Source: Bradyrhizobium vignae (GTDB lineage: Bacteria; Pseudomonadota; Alphaproteobacteria; Rhizobiales; Xanthobacteraceae). Taken from it: a stretch of DNA of 64,000 bases. The notes beneath the pieces were generated by a model. The model did not search any database and was not told the origin of the DNA. It saw only the letters and a program-made list of their open reading frames with translations. A program made the translations under genes and the position numbers. The DNA is taken from contig NZ_RDQF01000027.1 of the NCBI RefSeq assembly GCF_004114425.1, positions 1-64,000 of the forward strand, in the 5' to 3' direction. Below are positions 27,187-36,016 of the stretch, in pieces (within the stretch, counting starts at the first letter, position 1; every line of letters begins with the position of its first letter).

Positions 27187-28113
27187 ATGCCTTTCCTCAG
27201 TCATGGGTCATACCGGGTCCGCTATGAGCTCGACGGGCCGGCGGGCGCGCCGGCCTATGTCCTGGTGAACGGGCTGACGCAATATTCCGAGCTTTGGGGC
27301 GCATACCGCGAGGCCCTGCTGGCGCGCGGCTTTCGCGTTGCCACCTTCGACCTGCTCGGCCAGGGTGCCTCCGACAAGCCGACGCTGTTCATCAGCCAGG
27401 ACGACCAGGTCGCCGCGCTGGGCCTCCTGATCGGCGAGCTCGGCAACGGCCCAATCTTCCTGAGCGGCATCAGCTTCGGCGGCCTGATTGCACTGCGCTA
27501 TGCTATCGCGCATGGCGAACGGCTGTCCGGCCTGGTGCCGATGAGCTGCTTCGCCGAGCTCACGCCGCAGCTTCTGCTGCTCGGCAATGCGCTGCGGACC
27601 GGGCTGATCCTTGGCGGCACAAGTTACCTCCAGGACCTGCTGCTGCCGATGAATCTGTCCGACCAATGGCTGAAGCCGCTGCTGGACAAGCTCGACAGCG
27701 TCAAGCGGCAGGGCTGGCTGGTCAATGATGTCTACGCGCTCCAGAACCTGATGGAGTCCTTCCTGGATTTCCAGCCGCTCACGCCGCGCCTGTCCGCGAT
27801 CTCGGTTCCGACCATGATCCTGAATGGCGAGTTCGACTTTCTGACCCCGCGCGCTCTGCACGACACCTTGCGTGTCGAGATTCCGGACAGTTCATTGGTG
27901 ATCATTCCCAAGGCCTACCACGCCTTCACGCTGGAGAAGGGCGCGCTCACGGCCGATCTGCTGGCGCGCTTTGCCGAGGAGGTGCTGGCCGGCCGCTGGC
28001 AAGGCAATCAGGCGGTCTGGGTGGCGCCGGACCAGCCCGGCGGCGAGCTCACGCCGTTTCCGGCCGGCTACGATCATCTGCGCGCCATCCCGGTCAAGCG
28101 AGCGCTGCCATGA
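27187..28113 (+). CDS. Alpha/beta-fold hydrolase
   Basis: A 308-residue alpha/beta hydrolase without a signal peptide. The core includes AYVLVNGLTQYSELWGAY in place of the usual HG oxyanion motif (VNG), TFDLLGQGASDKP, the nucleophile elbow FLSGISFGGLIALRYA (serine in G-I-S-F-G), the acid in ILNGEFDFLTP, and the histidine in IPKAYHAFTLE. The start is the ATG at 27187 (MPFLSHGSYR). The stop overlaps the next gene by four bases (ATGA), so translation is coupled. It is controlled with the large secreted hydrolase by the shared operator at 27115-27128. Similar proteins occur beside PHA-related genes, but the substrate here is not known. Confidence 0.87.
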   Translation: MPFLSHGSYRVRYELDGPAGAPAYVLVNGLTQYSELWGAYREALLARGFRVATFDLLGQGASDKPTLFISQDDQVAALGLLIGELGNGPIFLSGISFGGLIALRYAIAHGERLSGLVPMSCFAELTPQLLLLGNALRTGLILGGTSYLQDLLLPMNLSDQWLKPLLDKLDSVKRQGWLVNDVYALQNLMESFLDFQPLTPRLSAISVPTMILNGEFDFLTPRALHDTLRVEIPDSSLVIIPKAYHAFTLEKGALTADLLARFAEEVLAGRWQGNQAVWVAPDQPGGELTPFPAGYDHLRAIPVKRALP

Positions 28114-28709
28114 GCGACTTCCTCGGTCCCGTCGAGCCGGACGGCCGCATTCCACCGTACCAGCAGACGCGGGTCGCAGCATTCCTGATCTCGGCGCACG
28201 GCGCCCTCGCGCGGCAATTCGCCTTCACGCTGCCGGCGCGGCTCGACGCGGCATGGCAGACCGAGTTGAACGCGCAATTCTATCGCGAGGCCGAGATCGT
28301 CTCACTGCTGCTGCGCGCCACATCCTGGGGGCTGGATCTATCCCTGGGCTACATGGTCGCGTCCTGGGAGACGGCCTGGGCGCCTGCGCCGATCGACGGG
28401 ATCGCAGACCCTCACCTTAACCAGGCGGTACACCTCGCAACGCTAGCCCACGCCGTGCATGCCGGCATCCGGCCGGCTGCGCTGCTACCGCTCGAGGCCA
28501 ATGCGCAGGATCCCTTTGTCATGGCGCTGCGCCGGATCGAATTCGAGAGCGGCCGGCTGTTGCAGGCCCAGATTCTGTTTCTCAAGGGCACAGATCTTGC
28601 GCAGCATCGCGATGCGGTAAGTGCGGCGCTCGAGCAGCGTCACGCCGGCGTCCGCAAGCTCTGGCGCGAATTGCTCGAGAGCATCGGCATCGGCGCACCA
28701 GCGGCGTGA
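28110..28709 (+). CDS. Conserved hypothetical protein
   Basis: I do not recognise this 199-residue protein. It is soluble and mostly helical in appearance, with short helix-prone stretches such as HLATLAHAVHAGIRPAALLPLEAN and RIEFESGRLLQAQILFLKGTD. No signal peptide, membrane span or metal motif is visible. The ATGA overlap with the preceding hydrolase gene suggests the two products work together. The gene converges on fabI, with 18 bases between the stop codons. Confidence 0.75.
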   Translation: MSDFLGPVEPDGRIPPYQQTRVAAFLISAHGALARQFAFTLPARLDAAWQTELNAQFYREAEIVSLLLRATSWGLDLSLGYMVASWETAWAPAPIDGIADPHLNQAVHLATLAHAVHAGIRPAALLPLEANAQDPFVMALRRIEFESGRLLQAQILFLKGTDLAQHRDAVSAALEQRHAGVRKLWRELLESIGIGAPAA

Positions 28710-28727
28710 CAACGCGCGATTGCGCGA

Positions 28728-29516
28728 TCAATCGATGATATGGTAGCCGCCGTCGATATAGAGCACGCCGCCGGTGATCAGCTTGGCGCCGTCGAGCGCG
28801 AGGAAGGCGGTGGCGTTCCCGACATCGTCGATGCTCACGAGGCTGCGCGAAGGCGCCTTGGACTGCGCCTTGTCCATCAGTTCGTCGAACTCCGGAATGC
28901 CTGAAGCCGCGCGGGTTGCAAGCGGTCCCGGCGAGATCGCGTGCACGCGGATCCCCTTCGGACCCAGTTCGGCGGCAGCGTAGCGAACCGAGGCTTCGAG
29001 CGCGGCCTTGGCGACACCCATGATGTTGTAGTTCTCCACCACCATCTGACTGCCGTAATAGGTCATCGTGAACAGCGCGCCCCCGTTCTTCATCAGCGGC
29101 TCGGCGAGATGCGCCATGCGCAGGAACGACCAGCAGGAGACGTCCATGGTCTTGAGGAAGCCGTCACGGCCGACATCGACGACCCGGCCGTGCAACGCCT
29201 CCTTGGGCGAGAACGCAATGGAATGAAGCAGGAAATCGAGCTGGCCCCACTCCGACTTGATGCGCTCGAACACCGCTTCGGTCTGGCCTTCGACCATGAC
29301 GTCGAGCGGCATGAATATCGGTGCTTCCAGCGCCTGCGCCAGCGGCTCGACGTGCTTCTTGGCGCGGTCGTTCAGATAGGTGACGGCGAGATCGGCGCCG
29401 AGCGCCCGGAATGCCCTGGCGCAGCCCCAGGCGATCGACTGGTCGTTGGCGATGCCGACAACGAGCCCCTTCTTCCCCTTCAGGGCGACCTTGCTGTCCG
29501 GAAATGCTGGGATCAT
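28728..29516 (-). CDS. fabI: Enoyl-ACP reductase, FabI type
   Basis: A 262-residue NAD(P)H-dependent enoyl-[acyl-carrier-protein] reductase of the SDR superfamily, which reduces the trans-2 double bond in the last step of each fatty-acid elongation cycle. It has the FabI-type cofactor motif [30 protein letters not shown], and the active site [18 protein letters not shown], which fits the FabI Tyr-x6-Lys spacing. The C-terminus is [20 protein letters not shown]. Its ATG overlaps the ackA stop (ATGA), placing it last in DUF3141-pta-ackA-fabI. As a housekeeping FabI is expected elsewhere, this is probably a low-oxygen isozyme, perhaps working on crotonyl or other short acyl groups. Confidence 0.92.
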   Translation of the reverse strand: MIPAFPDSKVALKGKKGLVVGIANDQSIAWGCARAFRALGADLAVTYLNDRAKKHVEPLAQALEAPIFMPLDVMVEGQTEAVFERIKSEWGQLDFLLHSIAFSPKEALHGRVVDVGRDGFLKTMDVSCWSFLRMAHLAEPLMKNGGALFTMTYYGSQMVVENYNIMGVAKAALEASVRYAAAELGPKGIRVHAISPGPLATRAASGIPEFDELMDKAQSKAPSRSLVSIDDVGNATAFLALDGAKLITGGVLYIDGGYHIID

Positions 29517-30727
29517 GACACCCTCTCATGTCTGGAGTTTGGCGAGTGGCCGTTCATCAGAAGCGCCAGCGTATGCTGCGCGATCATCAGCTCCTCGTCG
29601 GTCGGCACGACGTAGACGGGGATACGACTTGTCGCCGCCGAGATCAGCCGCGCATGGCGCGCATTCTCGGCCGTATCGAGCATCACGCCGAGCCAGCCGA
29701 GCTGCTCCGCCACGCAGCCACGGATACTGCTCGAATTCTCGCCGATACCGGCGGTGAAAACAAAGGCGTCGAGACCCTGGAGTGCCGCGGCGAGCATGCC
29801 GGCATTGAGGCCGATGCGATAGACGAAATAGTCCAGCGCCAGCTTGGCTTGCGGGTCGGTGCTTGCCTCCAGCTCGCGCATGTCGTTGCTAACGCCGGAG
29901 AGTCCTTTCAAGCCGCAGTCGCGATAGAGCAAATCCTGCACCTTGGAAGCCGTCATCCCCTTCTCGGAGATCAGGTACAGCACGACGCCGGGATCGAGCT
30001 GGCCTGGACGCGTGCCCATCGGCAGTCCGTCGAGCGCGGTGAATCCCATGGTGCTCTCGACACTCAGTCCGTCCTTCATGGCGCACATCGAGGCGCCGCT
30101 GCCGAGATGGGCGACGATCACCCTGCGCTTTGCGATGTCTGGCGCGATCTGCAGCAGGGTCCTGGAGATGTACTCATAGGACAGGCCGTGAAAGCCGTAG
30201 CGCCGCACGCCTTCGGCGTGGAGCTGGTGGGGGATGGCGTAATGATCGGCCAGCGAACCGTGCGCGCGGTGAAACGCGGTGTCGAAGCACGCGACCTGCG
30301 GCACCGCGGGGAAATTGGTCAGGATCGAGCGGATCGGCGCGAGATTGTGCGGCTGATGCAGCGGAGCCAGCGCGATGAAGCGCTCCAGCCGCGCCACTAC
30401 GCCATGATCGACCAGGACCGGTCGTTCATAATCCGGCCCGCCATGGACGACGCGATGCCCGACCGCCATCGGATGGATGCGCACCTCGTTCCGCAGCCAT
30501 TCGCCCGCAACGTTCATTGCTGCTGGAACGTCTGGGATCGTTTCGATCGGATAGGCTCGGTCTGCAATGGGGTCGTTGCCCGCCCTGCTCGCCCGCAAGC
30601 GCGGCCGGCTGCCGATGCCATCCACCTGTCCCTTGATCAGGCGGCGCAGCATGCCCTCACCCTCGACCGCAAAGACCTGGAACTTGACGCTCGACGAGCC
30701 GGCGTTGACGACAAGGATGCTGTCCAT
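29513..30727 (-). CDS. ackA: Acetate kinase
   Basis: A 404-residue acetate/propionate kinase, which converts acetyl phosphate and ADP to acetate and ATP. The phosphate-binding N-terminus [17 protein letters not shown], the [14 protein letters not shown] block, [53 protein letters not shown] and the C-terminal [13 protein letters not shown] are all family signatures. The start is taken as the ATG at 30727; a GTG at 30736 overlapping the pta stop (GTGA) is the alternative. With the pta gene it allows substrate-level ATP formation when respiration is limited, fitting the operator at 34009. Confidence 0.95.
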   Translation of the reverse strand: MDSILVVNAGSSSVKFQVFAVEGEGMLRRLIKGQVDGIGSRPRLRASRAGNDPIADRAYPIETIPDVPAAMNVAGEWLRNEVRIHPMAVGHRVVHGGPDYERPVLVDHGVVARLERFIALAPLHQPHNLAPIRSILTNFPAVPQVACFDTAFHRAHGSLADHYAIPHQLHAEGVRRYGFHGLSYEYISRTLLQIAPDIAKRRVIVAHLGSGASMCAMKDGLSVESTMGFTALDGLPMGTRPGQLDPGVVLYLISEKGMTASKVQDLLYRDCGLKGLSGVSNDMRELEASTDPQAKLALDYFVYRIGLNAGMLAAALQGLDAFVFTAGIGENSSSIRGCVAEQLGWLGVMLDTAENARHARLISAATSRIPVYVVPTDEELMIAQHTLALLMNGHSPNSRHERVS

Positions 30728-30732
30728 GGCGG

Positions 30733-31695
30733 TCACGCCGAAACTGCCGGCGCCTTCTGGCGCCGGGCATGAGCATAGAGCGCAGCGACGGCGCAGGACG
30801 CCATCCGCGCCCGCGGAGTGTCGGCGCGCGAGGTCAAGACAACAGGCACGCGCGCGCCGAGCACGATGCCAGCGCCGTCGGCCTTGGCGAAATAAGCAAG
30901 ATTCTTGGCGAGCATGTTGCCCGCCTCGAGGTCCGGCACGACCAGTATCTGAGCGCGGCCGGCGACCTCGGACTTGATGCCCTTGATCCGCGCCGATTCG
31001 AGGTCGATCGCGTTGTCGAACGCCAGCGGCCCGTCGAGCACGCCCCCGGTGATCTGGCCGCGATCCGCCATCTTGCAGAGCGCCGCGGCCTCGATCGTGG
31101 ACGGAATTTTCGACGTGACCGTTTCAACTGCGGAAAGGATGGCCACCCGCGGCGACTTGCCGAAGCCCGCCTGATTGTAGAGGTCGATCGCGTTCTGAAT
31201 GATGTCCCGCTTGGCGTCCAGATCGGGGAAGATGTTGATGGCGGCGTCAGTGACGAAGATCGTCTCGGCGTAGGCCGGTACATCCATGACGAAAACGTGG
31301 CTGATGCGCCGATCGGTCCGCAATCCCCCAACCTTGGCCGTGACAGCTCGCATCAGCTCGTCGGTGTGAAGGCTGCCCTTCATGAGCAATTCGCCGCGCG
31401 CGGCATGGATCAATTCGACGCCCTTCGCGGCGGCATCGTCACTGTGTGCGGCATCCACGATCTCATAACCCGAGATGTCCAGGCCGAACCTGGCAGCCGT
31501 ATCCCTGATCTTGCGCTCCGATCCGACCAGGAGCGGCCGGATGATGCCGGCAGACGCGCTGTCGACGGCACCTCGCAAGGATGTCTCATCGCAGGGATGC
31601 ACCACGACAGTCGGCGTCGGCGGGATTGCCTTGGCCGCGGCGATCAGGCGATCATACTTGCTGGGAGACTGCGTTGCCGTCGCATCTGCTGACAT
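30733..31695 (-). CDS. pta: Phosphate acetyl/butyryltransferase
   Basis: A 320-residue phosphotransacylase, which exchanges CoA of an acyl-CoA for phosphate and feeds acetate kinase. Family landmarks are [18 protein letters not shown], the [18 protein letters not shown] block, [37 protein letters not shown], and the C-terminal [43 protein letters not shown]. It lacks the long N-terminal domain of enterobacterial Pta and is like the phosphate butyryltransferase or short Pta form. It follows DUF3141 by 29 bases and abuts ackA. Whether acetyl- or butyryl-CoA is preferred cannot be told; the neighbouring DUF3141 hints at C4 chemistry. Confidence 0.93.
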   Translation of the reverse strand: MSADATATQSPSKYDRLIAAAKAIPPTPTVVVHPCDETSLRGAVDSASAGIIRPLLVGSERKIRDTAARFGLDISGYEIVDAAHSDDAAAKGVELIHAARGELLMKGSLHTDELMRAVTAKVGGLRTDRRISHVFVMDVPAYAETIFVTDAAINIFPDLDAKRDIIQNAIDLYNQAGFGKSPRVAILSAVETVTSKIPSTIEAAALCKMADRGQITGGVLDGPLAFDNAIDLESARIKGIKSEVAGRAQILVVPDLEAGNMLAKNLAYFAKADGAGIVLGARVPVVLTSRADTPRARMASCAVAALYAHARRQKAPAVSA

Positions 31696-31724
31696 GATGT
31701 CGCTCCCGATCCTTACAACTCGCG

Positions 31725-33953
31725 TTACGACGCCTTCGCCTTGGGATCGAAAGGAGCGACGTTCGACGCCCTTTCGGAACCTTCCGCGGTGTCGAGGCCA
31801 AACAGGCCGGCGATCTGCCGCAGCCGGTTTGCGCGCTCGCCCGTGACATCCGCACTGGCCGAAAGCACCTGCTCGATCGCTTCAAATGCTGCACGACGAA
31901 CGTGCATGTCTTCAGGCAGCAATTTCGGTATTGCGGCGAGCGCCCATTCTCGATCGAGCAACAGCATAAAGAACTGCTCGCGTACCAGCATCTTGAACTC
32001 GGCAAGAGACATGCGTGCGCCGCCATGATCCCGGCGGATCTGGCGCAGAGCCTCAATGCTGCGTTCGTCCACCATTCCCCGTGCCGACCCGACGTAGAGC
32101 AAAGCGCGCAGCGCCGCTTCACGGAGGCCGCCCTCACCGATCCGCGACTTCAGATCGGCAATGCGCTTCTCGAGCATGGTGCGATGCTCGGCGGACATCT
32201 CACGCCGACGCGACGGCGTGGACGTCGGATCGATCCCGACGGCCGCCTGGAGCGTCGGGGACCCGTAGACGCTGAGGAACATCGCTTCGCTGAGCGCTTC
32301 CTGTGAATCGCGCCAGCTGTCGAGGGCGTGAACGACCTGCTTCGAGATCTGCTCCTGGAACGCCAGGAACGGATTGTCCGCAGCGACCGGCTTGCGCTCC
32401 TCGGCGGCCTTCTCGGCCAATAATTTTACCGTCGCCATGTAAGGATTCTGGCTGCTGAACAGCTCGTATTGCAGCCGCAGCGGATGCATGTTGTGAGCCC
32501 ATTCCGCCATCTGCGGCGTCACCACGCGCTTGAGCCATGGCTGGACGAATTTCTGGTAAGCCGCCAGATTGATTTCCGAGATCCGCTTGGCTGTGGCAAA
32601 GCGTCGCTCGTCTTCGGGCGAATTGCCGCCCATGGCGCGGATGTCGTCGAGCGTCCGCGCTTCGCAGCGCATCACCCACTGGCCGACGACCAGATCCGAA
32701 CTTGCGGTTTCCTCATCCTTCGCCTCGAATGTTGCTTCATAGAGCCCGGGCGGCAGAACGTCGATGAGGTCGATGTTGCTTGAAAATTCCGCGTGCTCCT
32801 TCTTGGCGACGCCGCCGGAGACGAAGATGCCGAGATGGCCGATACTCTTGTGCACGGTGTAGACGATGGTCTGGCCATAGGCCCTGATCTCATCGACATC
32901 GGCATAGCAATCGAGGATCCAGTGCAGCGCCTGCTGCGGCGGCGTGATGTTGTCGCCCTCGGAGCAGAACACCACGATCGGGGATCTGATGTTGCGGAGA
33001 TCAACCTTCCGGCCATCGGACATTTCGATGTTGCCGGCGGCGAGATTGTTGCCGACGAACAGCTCATCGACGATGAACTGAATCTCCTCGGCGTTCAGGT
33101 TGACGTGGCCGCCCCACCAACGCTCGAATTCAAGGTACCGCTCTGCCTCGGTGTCGACCTTGGAATAGACGTTGTACTGCTTGGTCCAGAGCGTATTCGA
33201 GGGGTTCTGGTTCTCGAAGTTCTGCACCAGCCATGCACCATCGAACTTACCGGCGCCGAGATCAGAGATCAGGGCCGTTAGCCAGCTTCCGCCCAAGAGC
33301 CCGCCCGAGTAGCGCATCGGATATTTTCCGTGCACGCCGGCCCAATAAGCCAGCGGCGCGCCGGCGATGATCAGCGGGCCGAACAGTTCGGGACGCAGCG
33401 AGGCCAGGATCATGACGGCCCATCCGGCCTGGCAATTGCCGATCACGCAGGGCTTGCCGTCGGCATCTGGGTGAAGGCTCATGACCTTTTCGATAAAGAT
33501 GGCTTCGGCACGCGCGATGCGCTCGATGGTCTGACCGGGCATGGGGTCAGGCAGGAATCCGATGAAGTAGCAGGGATGACCTGCCTTCATCGCCACCCCG
33601 ATCTCGCTATCCGCCTTGAAGCCGCCGATGCCGGGGCCGTGGCCCGCACGCGGATCGACCACGACGAACGGCCGCCGCTCCATATCGATCTCGACGTTGT
33701 CAGGCGGAACGATGCGCACCAGCGCGTAATTGACAGGTTCGGCGAGCTGGCGCCCGTCCATGATCAATTCGGCCGCGTATTGCAGAACATGCGGGGCGGT
33801 TTTCGCGACATGCTCCCTGTACTGATCCCCGCGCCGGCGCATGATATCCAGGAATAGGACACTGCGCTGTCCCGCATCGACCAGGTATTCGACTGCCGAG
33901 GCGATCAGCCCCGACATGGGACCTCCCGGAAATTGTACCTTGTCCATGGACAT
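31725..33953 (-). CDS. DUF3141 protein, PHA-synthase-like alpha/beta hydrolase
   Basis: A 742-residue protein. The N-terminal half is an alpha/beta hydrolase fold related to class I polyhydroxyalkanoate synthase: the nucleophile elbow has cysteine (PCVIGNCQAGWAVMILASL), as in the G-x-C-x-G box of PhaC, the acid is in VVFCSEGDNITPPQQAL, and the histidine in VHKSIGHLGIFVSGGVAKKEH. The second half is helical with a long charged C-terminus. No signal peptide is seen. The start is the ATG at 33953, 62 bases from the operator centre; the ATG at 33917, with a stronger GGGAGGT Shine-Dalgarno, is an equal candidate. It heads the operon with pta, ackA and fabI. Polymerase, thioesterase and transferase activity are all possible. 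Confidence 0.87.
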   Translation of the reverse strand: MSMDKVQFPGGPMSGLIASAVEYLVDAGQRSVLFLDIMRRRGDQYREHVAKTAPHVLQYAAELIMDGRQLAEPVNYALVRIVPPDNVEIDMERRPFVVVDPRAGHGPGIGGFKADSEIGVAMKAGHPCYFIGFLPDPMPGQTIERIARAEAIFIEKVMSLHPDADGKPCVIGNCQAGWAVMILASLRPELFGPLIIAGAPLAYWAGVHGKYPMRYSGGLLGGSWLTALISDLGAGKFDGAWLVQNFENQNPSNTLWTKQYNVYSKVDTEAERYLEFERWWGGHVNLNAEEIQFIVDELFVGNNLAAGNIEMSDGRKVDLRNIRSPIVVFCSEGDNITPPQQALHWILDCYADVDEIRAYGQTIVYTVHKSIGHLGIFVSGGVAKKEHAEFSSNIDLIDVLPPGLYEATFEAKDEETASSDLVVGQWVMRCEARTLDDIRAMGGNSPEDERRFATAKRISEINLAAYQKFVQPWLKRVVTPQMAEWAHNMHPLRLQYELFSSQNPYMATVKLLAEKAAEERKPVAADNPFLAFQEQISKQVVHALDSWRDSQEALSEAMFLSVYGSPTLQAAVGIDPTSTPSRRREMSAEHRTMLEKRIADLKSRIGEGGLREAALRALLYVGSARGMVDERSIEALRQIRRDHGGARMSLAEFKMLVREQFFMLLLDREWALAAIPKLLPEDMHVRRAAFEAIEQVLSASADVTGERANRLRQIAGLFGLDTAEGSERASNVAPFDPKAKAS

Positions 33954-34008
33954 GTCCTCGACCTCTCCGTCGCTTTCGCCAATTGACGGCGCTGTGCGAG
34001 GACGAACG

Positions 34009-34022
34009 TTGATCTAGGTCAA
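34009..34022. promoter_or_regulatory. FixK/FNR-like operator, DUF3141 operon and divergent GNAT
   Basis: TTGATCTAGGTCAA is a near-perfect TTGAT-N4-GTCAA palindrome. Its centre is 62.5 bases from the DUF3141 ATG (33953) and about 100 from the GNAT ATG (34116). The left gene is the better placed for direct activation. Confidence 0.8.
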
Positions 34023-34115
34023 GATGATCTGCTCGCTTGGGAGGCGTTTATCCTGCATTATAAGGCGTGAGACGCGTCTGGTTTGAGCCGACGGCTTCGG
34101 ACGAATGACATCGGC

Positions 34116-34652
34116 ATGTCACAAGTAGCAACTTACAGCGTGAAAACCGTCCTGAAGGACGGCACTTCGATCCAGATCCGCGCGCTTCGCGGCAGCGACG
34201 AGGCGGATATGCTCGCTGCCATCGCGCGTACCGGGCCGCAGTCGCTGCAGAGCCGATTCTTCATTTTGAAACGGCATTTCTCGGAGAAGGAGCGCACCTT
34301 CTTCATGGACGTGGATTTCAGCAATCACGTTGCGCTGGCCGCTCTCGTCGAAGAACAGGGGCGAGACACAGTTATCGGCGGCGGCCGGTACGTTATCGTC
34401 GAGCCCGGTCGGGCCGAGATGGCCTTCATGGTGGTGGATGCCTGGCAAGGCCGCGGGGTGGGCTCCCTGTTGCTGAGGCACCTGACAGACATCGCGCGCG
34501 AGCAAGGCGTACGAGAGCTCACGGCCGAGGTTCTGTCCGACAACAGGCCCATGCGCAGCGTATTCGCGAAGGCGGGCTTCAAGCTTGCGCGGAGTGACGA
34601 TCCGACAACGGTGCACCTGTCGCTCTCGCTTGGGTCCGCGCCGCCGGACTGA
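34116..34652 (+). CDS. GNAT N-acetyltransferase
   Basis: A 178-residue single GNAT domain. The acetyl-CoA motif A is MAFMVVDAWQGRGVGSLLLRHLTDIA (Q-G-R-G-V-G), followed by AREQGVRELTAEVLSDNRPMRSVFAKAGF, a layout like the acetyltransferase domain of Pat/PatZ protein lysine acetylases and related rhizobial enzymes. The start is the ATG at 34116 (MSQVATYSVKTV); the frame extends to a TTG at 34083. It is divergent from the pta-ackA operon, so a role in acetylating proteins when acetyl-CoA or acetyl phosphate changes is attractive but unproven. A degraded copy of its 3' end lies at 21325-21558. Confidence 0.85.
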   Translation: MSQVATYSVKTVLKDGTSIQIRALRGSDEADMLAAIARTGPQSLQSRFFILKRHFSEKERTFFMDVDFSNHVALAALVEEQGRDTVIGGGRYVIVEPGRAEMAFMVVDAWQGRGVGSLLLRHLTDIAREQGVRELTAEVLSDNRPMRSVFAKAGFKLARSDDPTTVHLSLSLGSAPPD

Positions 34653-34655
34653 GCC

Positions 34656-35115
34656 TCACCTCAAAGCGATCGTGATCTGACTGATATTGGCCGCCAGCTC
34701 AAATCCCGCCTTGGGGCCTTGCAGCACCATCGTGACGCCCTTTTCGTTGCGGAGGTGCACACCGTTGGCACCGCCGACCAGCGCAAAGCCGCCGCCAACG
34801 GAACTGTAGGTGCCGGCGAAATCACTGATCTCCCGGATACCGGATGCCCAGCCGACGGCCGACCGTTGCACCGATCGTGATGCCGAAGCTCAGGCCGCTG
34901 ATCTTGAAGGGATAGGTCTTGCCCCGGTACGTCAACACGCCGCTGCCGGCGCCACCGCCGACCAGGAGGCCTGCCTTGACGATCTTCACTCTGACCTGAC
35001 CGGCTGCTTGCGCGAAGGACGGCGTCGCCGGCATGGTCAGCCCGAACGCGAGCAGGAGCAGCGCGATCAGGCGAAATGCGCGCCCGCGCACGCGCGGCTC
35101 AGGGTTTTGCGGCAT
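34656..35115 (-). pseudogene. Frameshifted small secreted glycine-rich protein
   Basis: A paralogue of the protein at 44827-45267, broken by a frameshift. The 5' part (start ATG 35115) has a signal peptide ending ATPSFAQA and then VGGGAGSGVLTYRGKTYPF and SGLSFGITIGATVG, aligned with IGAGGGEGVLLYRGKKYPF and SGMSVGLTIGAS in the intact copy. It then runs out of frame to a stop at 34822, while the homologous continuation (SDFAGTYSSVGGGFALVGG to ISQITIALR) is in another frame ending at 34656. The slip lies about 34850-34880. The gene overlaps the DUF2950 stop by 17 bases and ends that operon. The family resembles EipA/DUF1134 only loosely. A sequencing error cannot be excluded. Confidence 0.75.
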
Positions 35116-36016
35116 CGACCTTCTTCCAGGTCTGGTCGGGATCGAACAGCGTGATGCGCTGCGCGATAGACTCGGTGCGCTTGCCGAGATCCTTCTGATA
35201 GACGACGCCGTCATGATTGACGAGGAAGGTCATGACGCCCGAATTGCCGTATTCCGCCGGCCAGGCGATCAGGCCGAAGCCGCCGATCATCTTGCCTTTG
35301 ACAACGTAGTTGAGCGCACCGCCTCGCGCATCCGGGCCCTGCCCCTTCAGGATGTGGAAATAGTAGCCGTGATACGGCGCAGGCCCGACATCGGCTGCGT
35401 TGTAGCCTTCCCGTGACGCCTCGGCCGCCAGCGCGCCGAGCGGGCTCGGATCGCTGTCGTCGCGCCAGAACAGGCCGTCCTTCTTGCCGGGCGAGGAGAC
35501 GATGCGCTGCGCGTAGACGCCCGCGCCCTCGCCGCGGTCCTTGTCGGCATATTCGTTTTGCGCATCGACATAGGCGAGCATGGTCTGGATCGCGTCGAGC
35601 TCGTTGCGGCCGATACGGCGACGCAGCACCTCGATCCGTCCTTCGTCGGTGTCGAACGCCCAGCCCGTCCTGGTGTTGACCAGCGGAATTGGGAACGGGA
35701 AGTCGTCCGGCCCGAGCATCAGGATCGCAGTCTTGTTGCCTTCTGTCTTGATGACGTGCTTGGTATCATACATGGAGCTGAAGCGCGCCCGAATGTCGTT
35801 GTCGGCGACCTCGTCGCCGGACGACACGATGTCCTCCGCGTTCCTGCCCAGCACTTTCAAGATGTCTTTCGGGCCGCTCTTCACCGCGGCCGCAAGCGCA
35901 GAGGCGGCCTCTTCCGGTGTCTTGTAGGATTCCTGCGCGAGAGAGGGCGATCCGAGCAGCGCGAGCGCGACGACGCCGGGCAGTAGCGCATGGTTAAACG
36001 ATTTCAGACCGGTCAT
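35099..36016 (-). CDS. DUF2950 family secreted protein
   Basis: A 305-residue exported protein. A signal peptide (ALLPGVVALALLGSPSLAQ) is followed by ESYKTPEEAASALAAAVKSGPKDILKVLG, a typical DUF2950 start, and the domain runs to the end with YHGYYFHILKGQGPDARGGALNYVVKGKMIGGFGLIAWPAEYGNSGVMTFLVNHDG. The family has no known biochemical activity. Its ATG overlaps the DUF3300 stop (ATGA), a pairing of these two families that I recall from other proteobacteria. It is expressed from the operator at 37738 with DUF3300. Confidence 0.92.
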   Translation of the reverse strand: MTGLKSFNHALLPGVVALALLGSPSLAQESYKTPEEAASALAAAVKSGPKDILKVLGRNAEDIVSSGDEVADNDIRARFSSMYDTKHVIKTEGNKTAILMLGPDDFPFPIPLVNTRTGWAFDTDEGRIEVLRRRIGRNELDAIQTMLAYVDAQNEYADKDRGEGAGVYAQRIVSSPGKKDGLFWRDDSDPSPLGALAAEASREGYNAADVGPAPYHGYYFHILKGQGPDARGGALNYVVKGKMIGGFGLIAWPAEYGNSGVMTFLVNHDGVVYQKDLGKRTESIAQRITLFDPDQTWKKVDAAKP

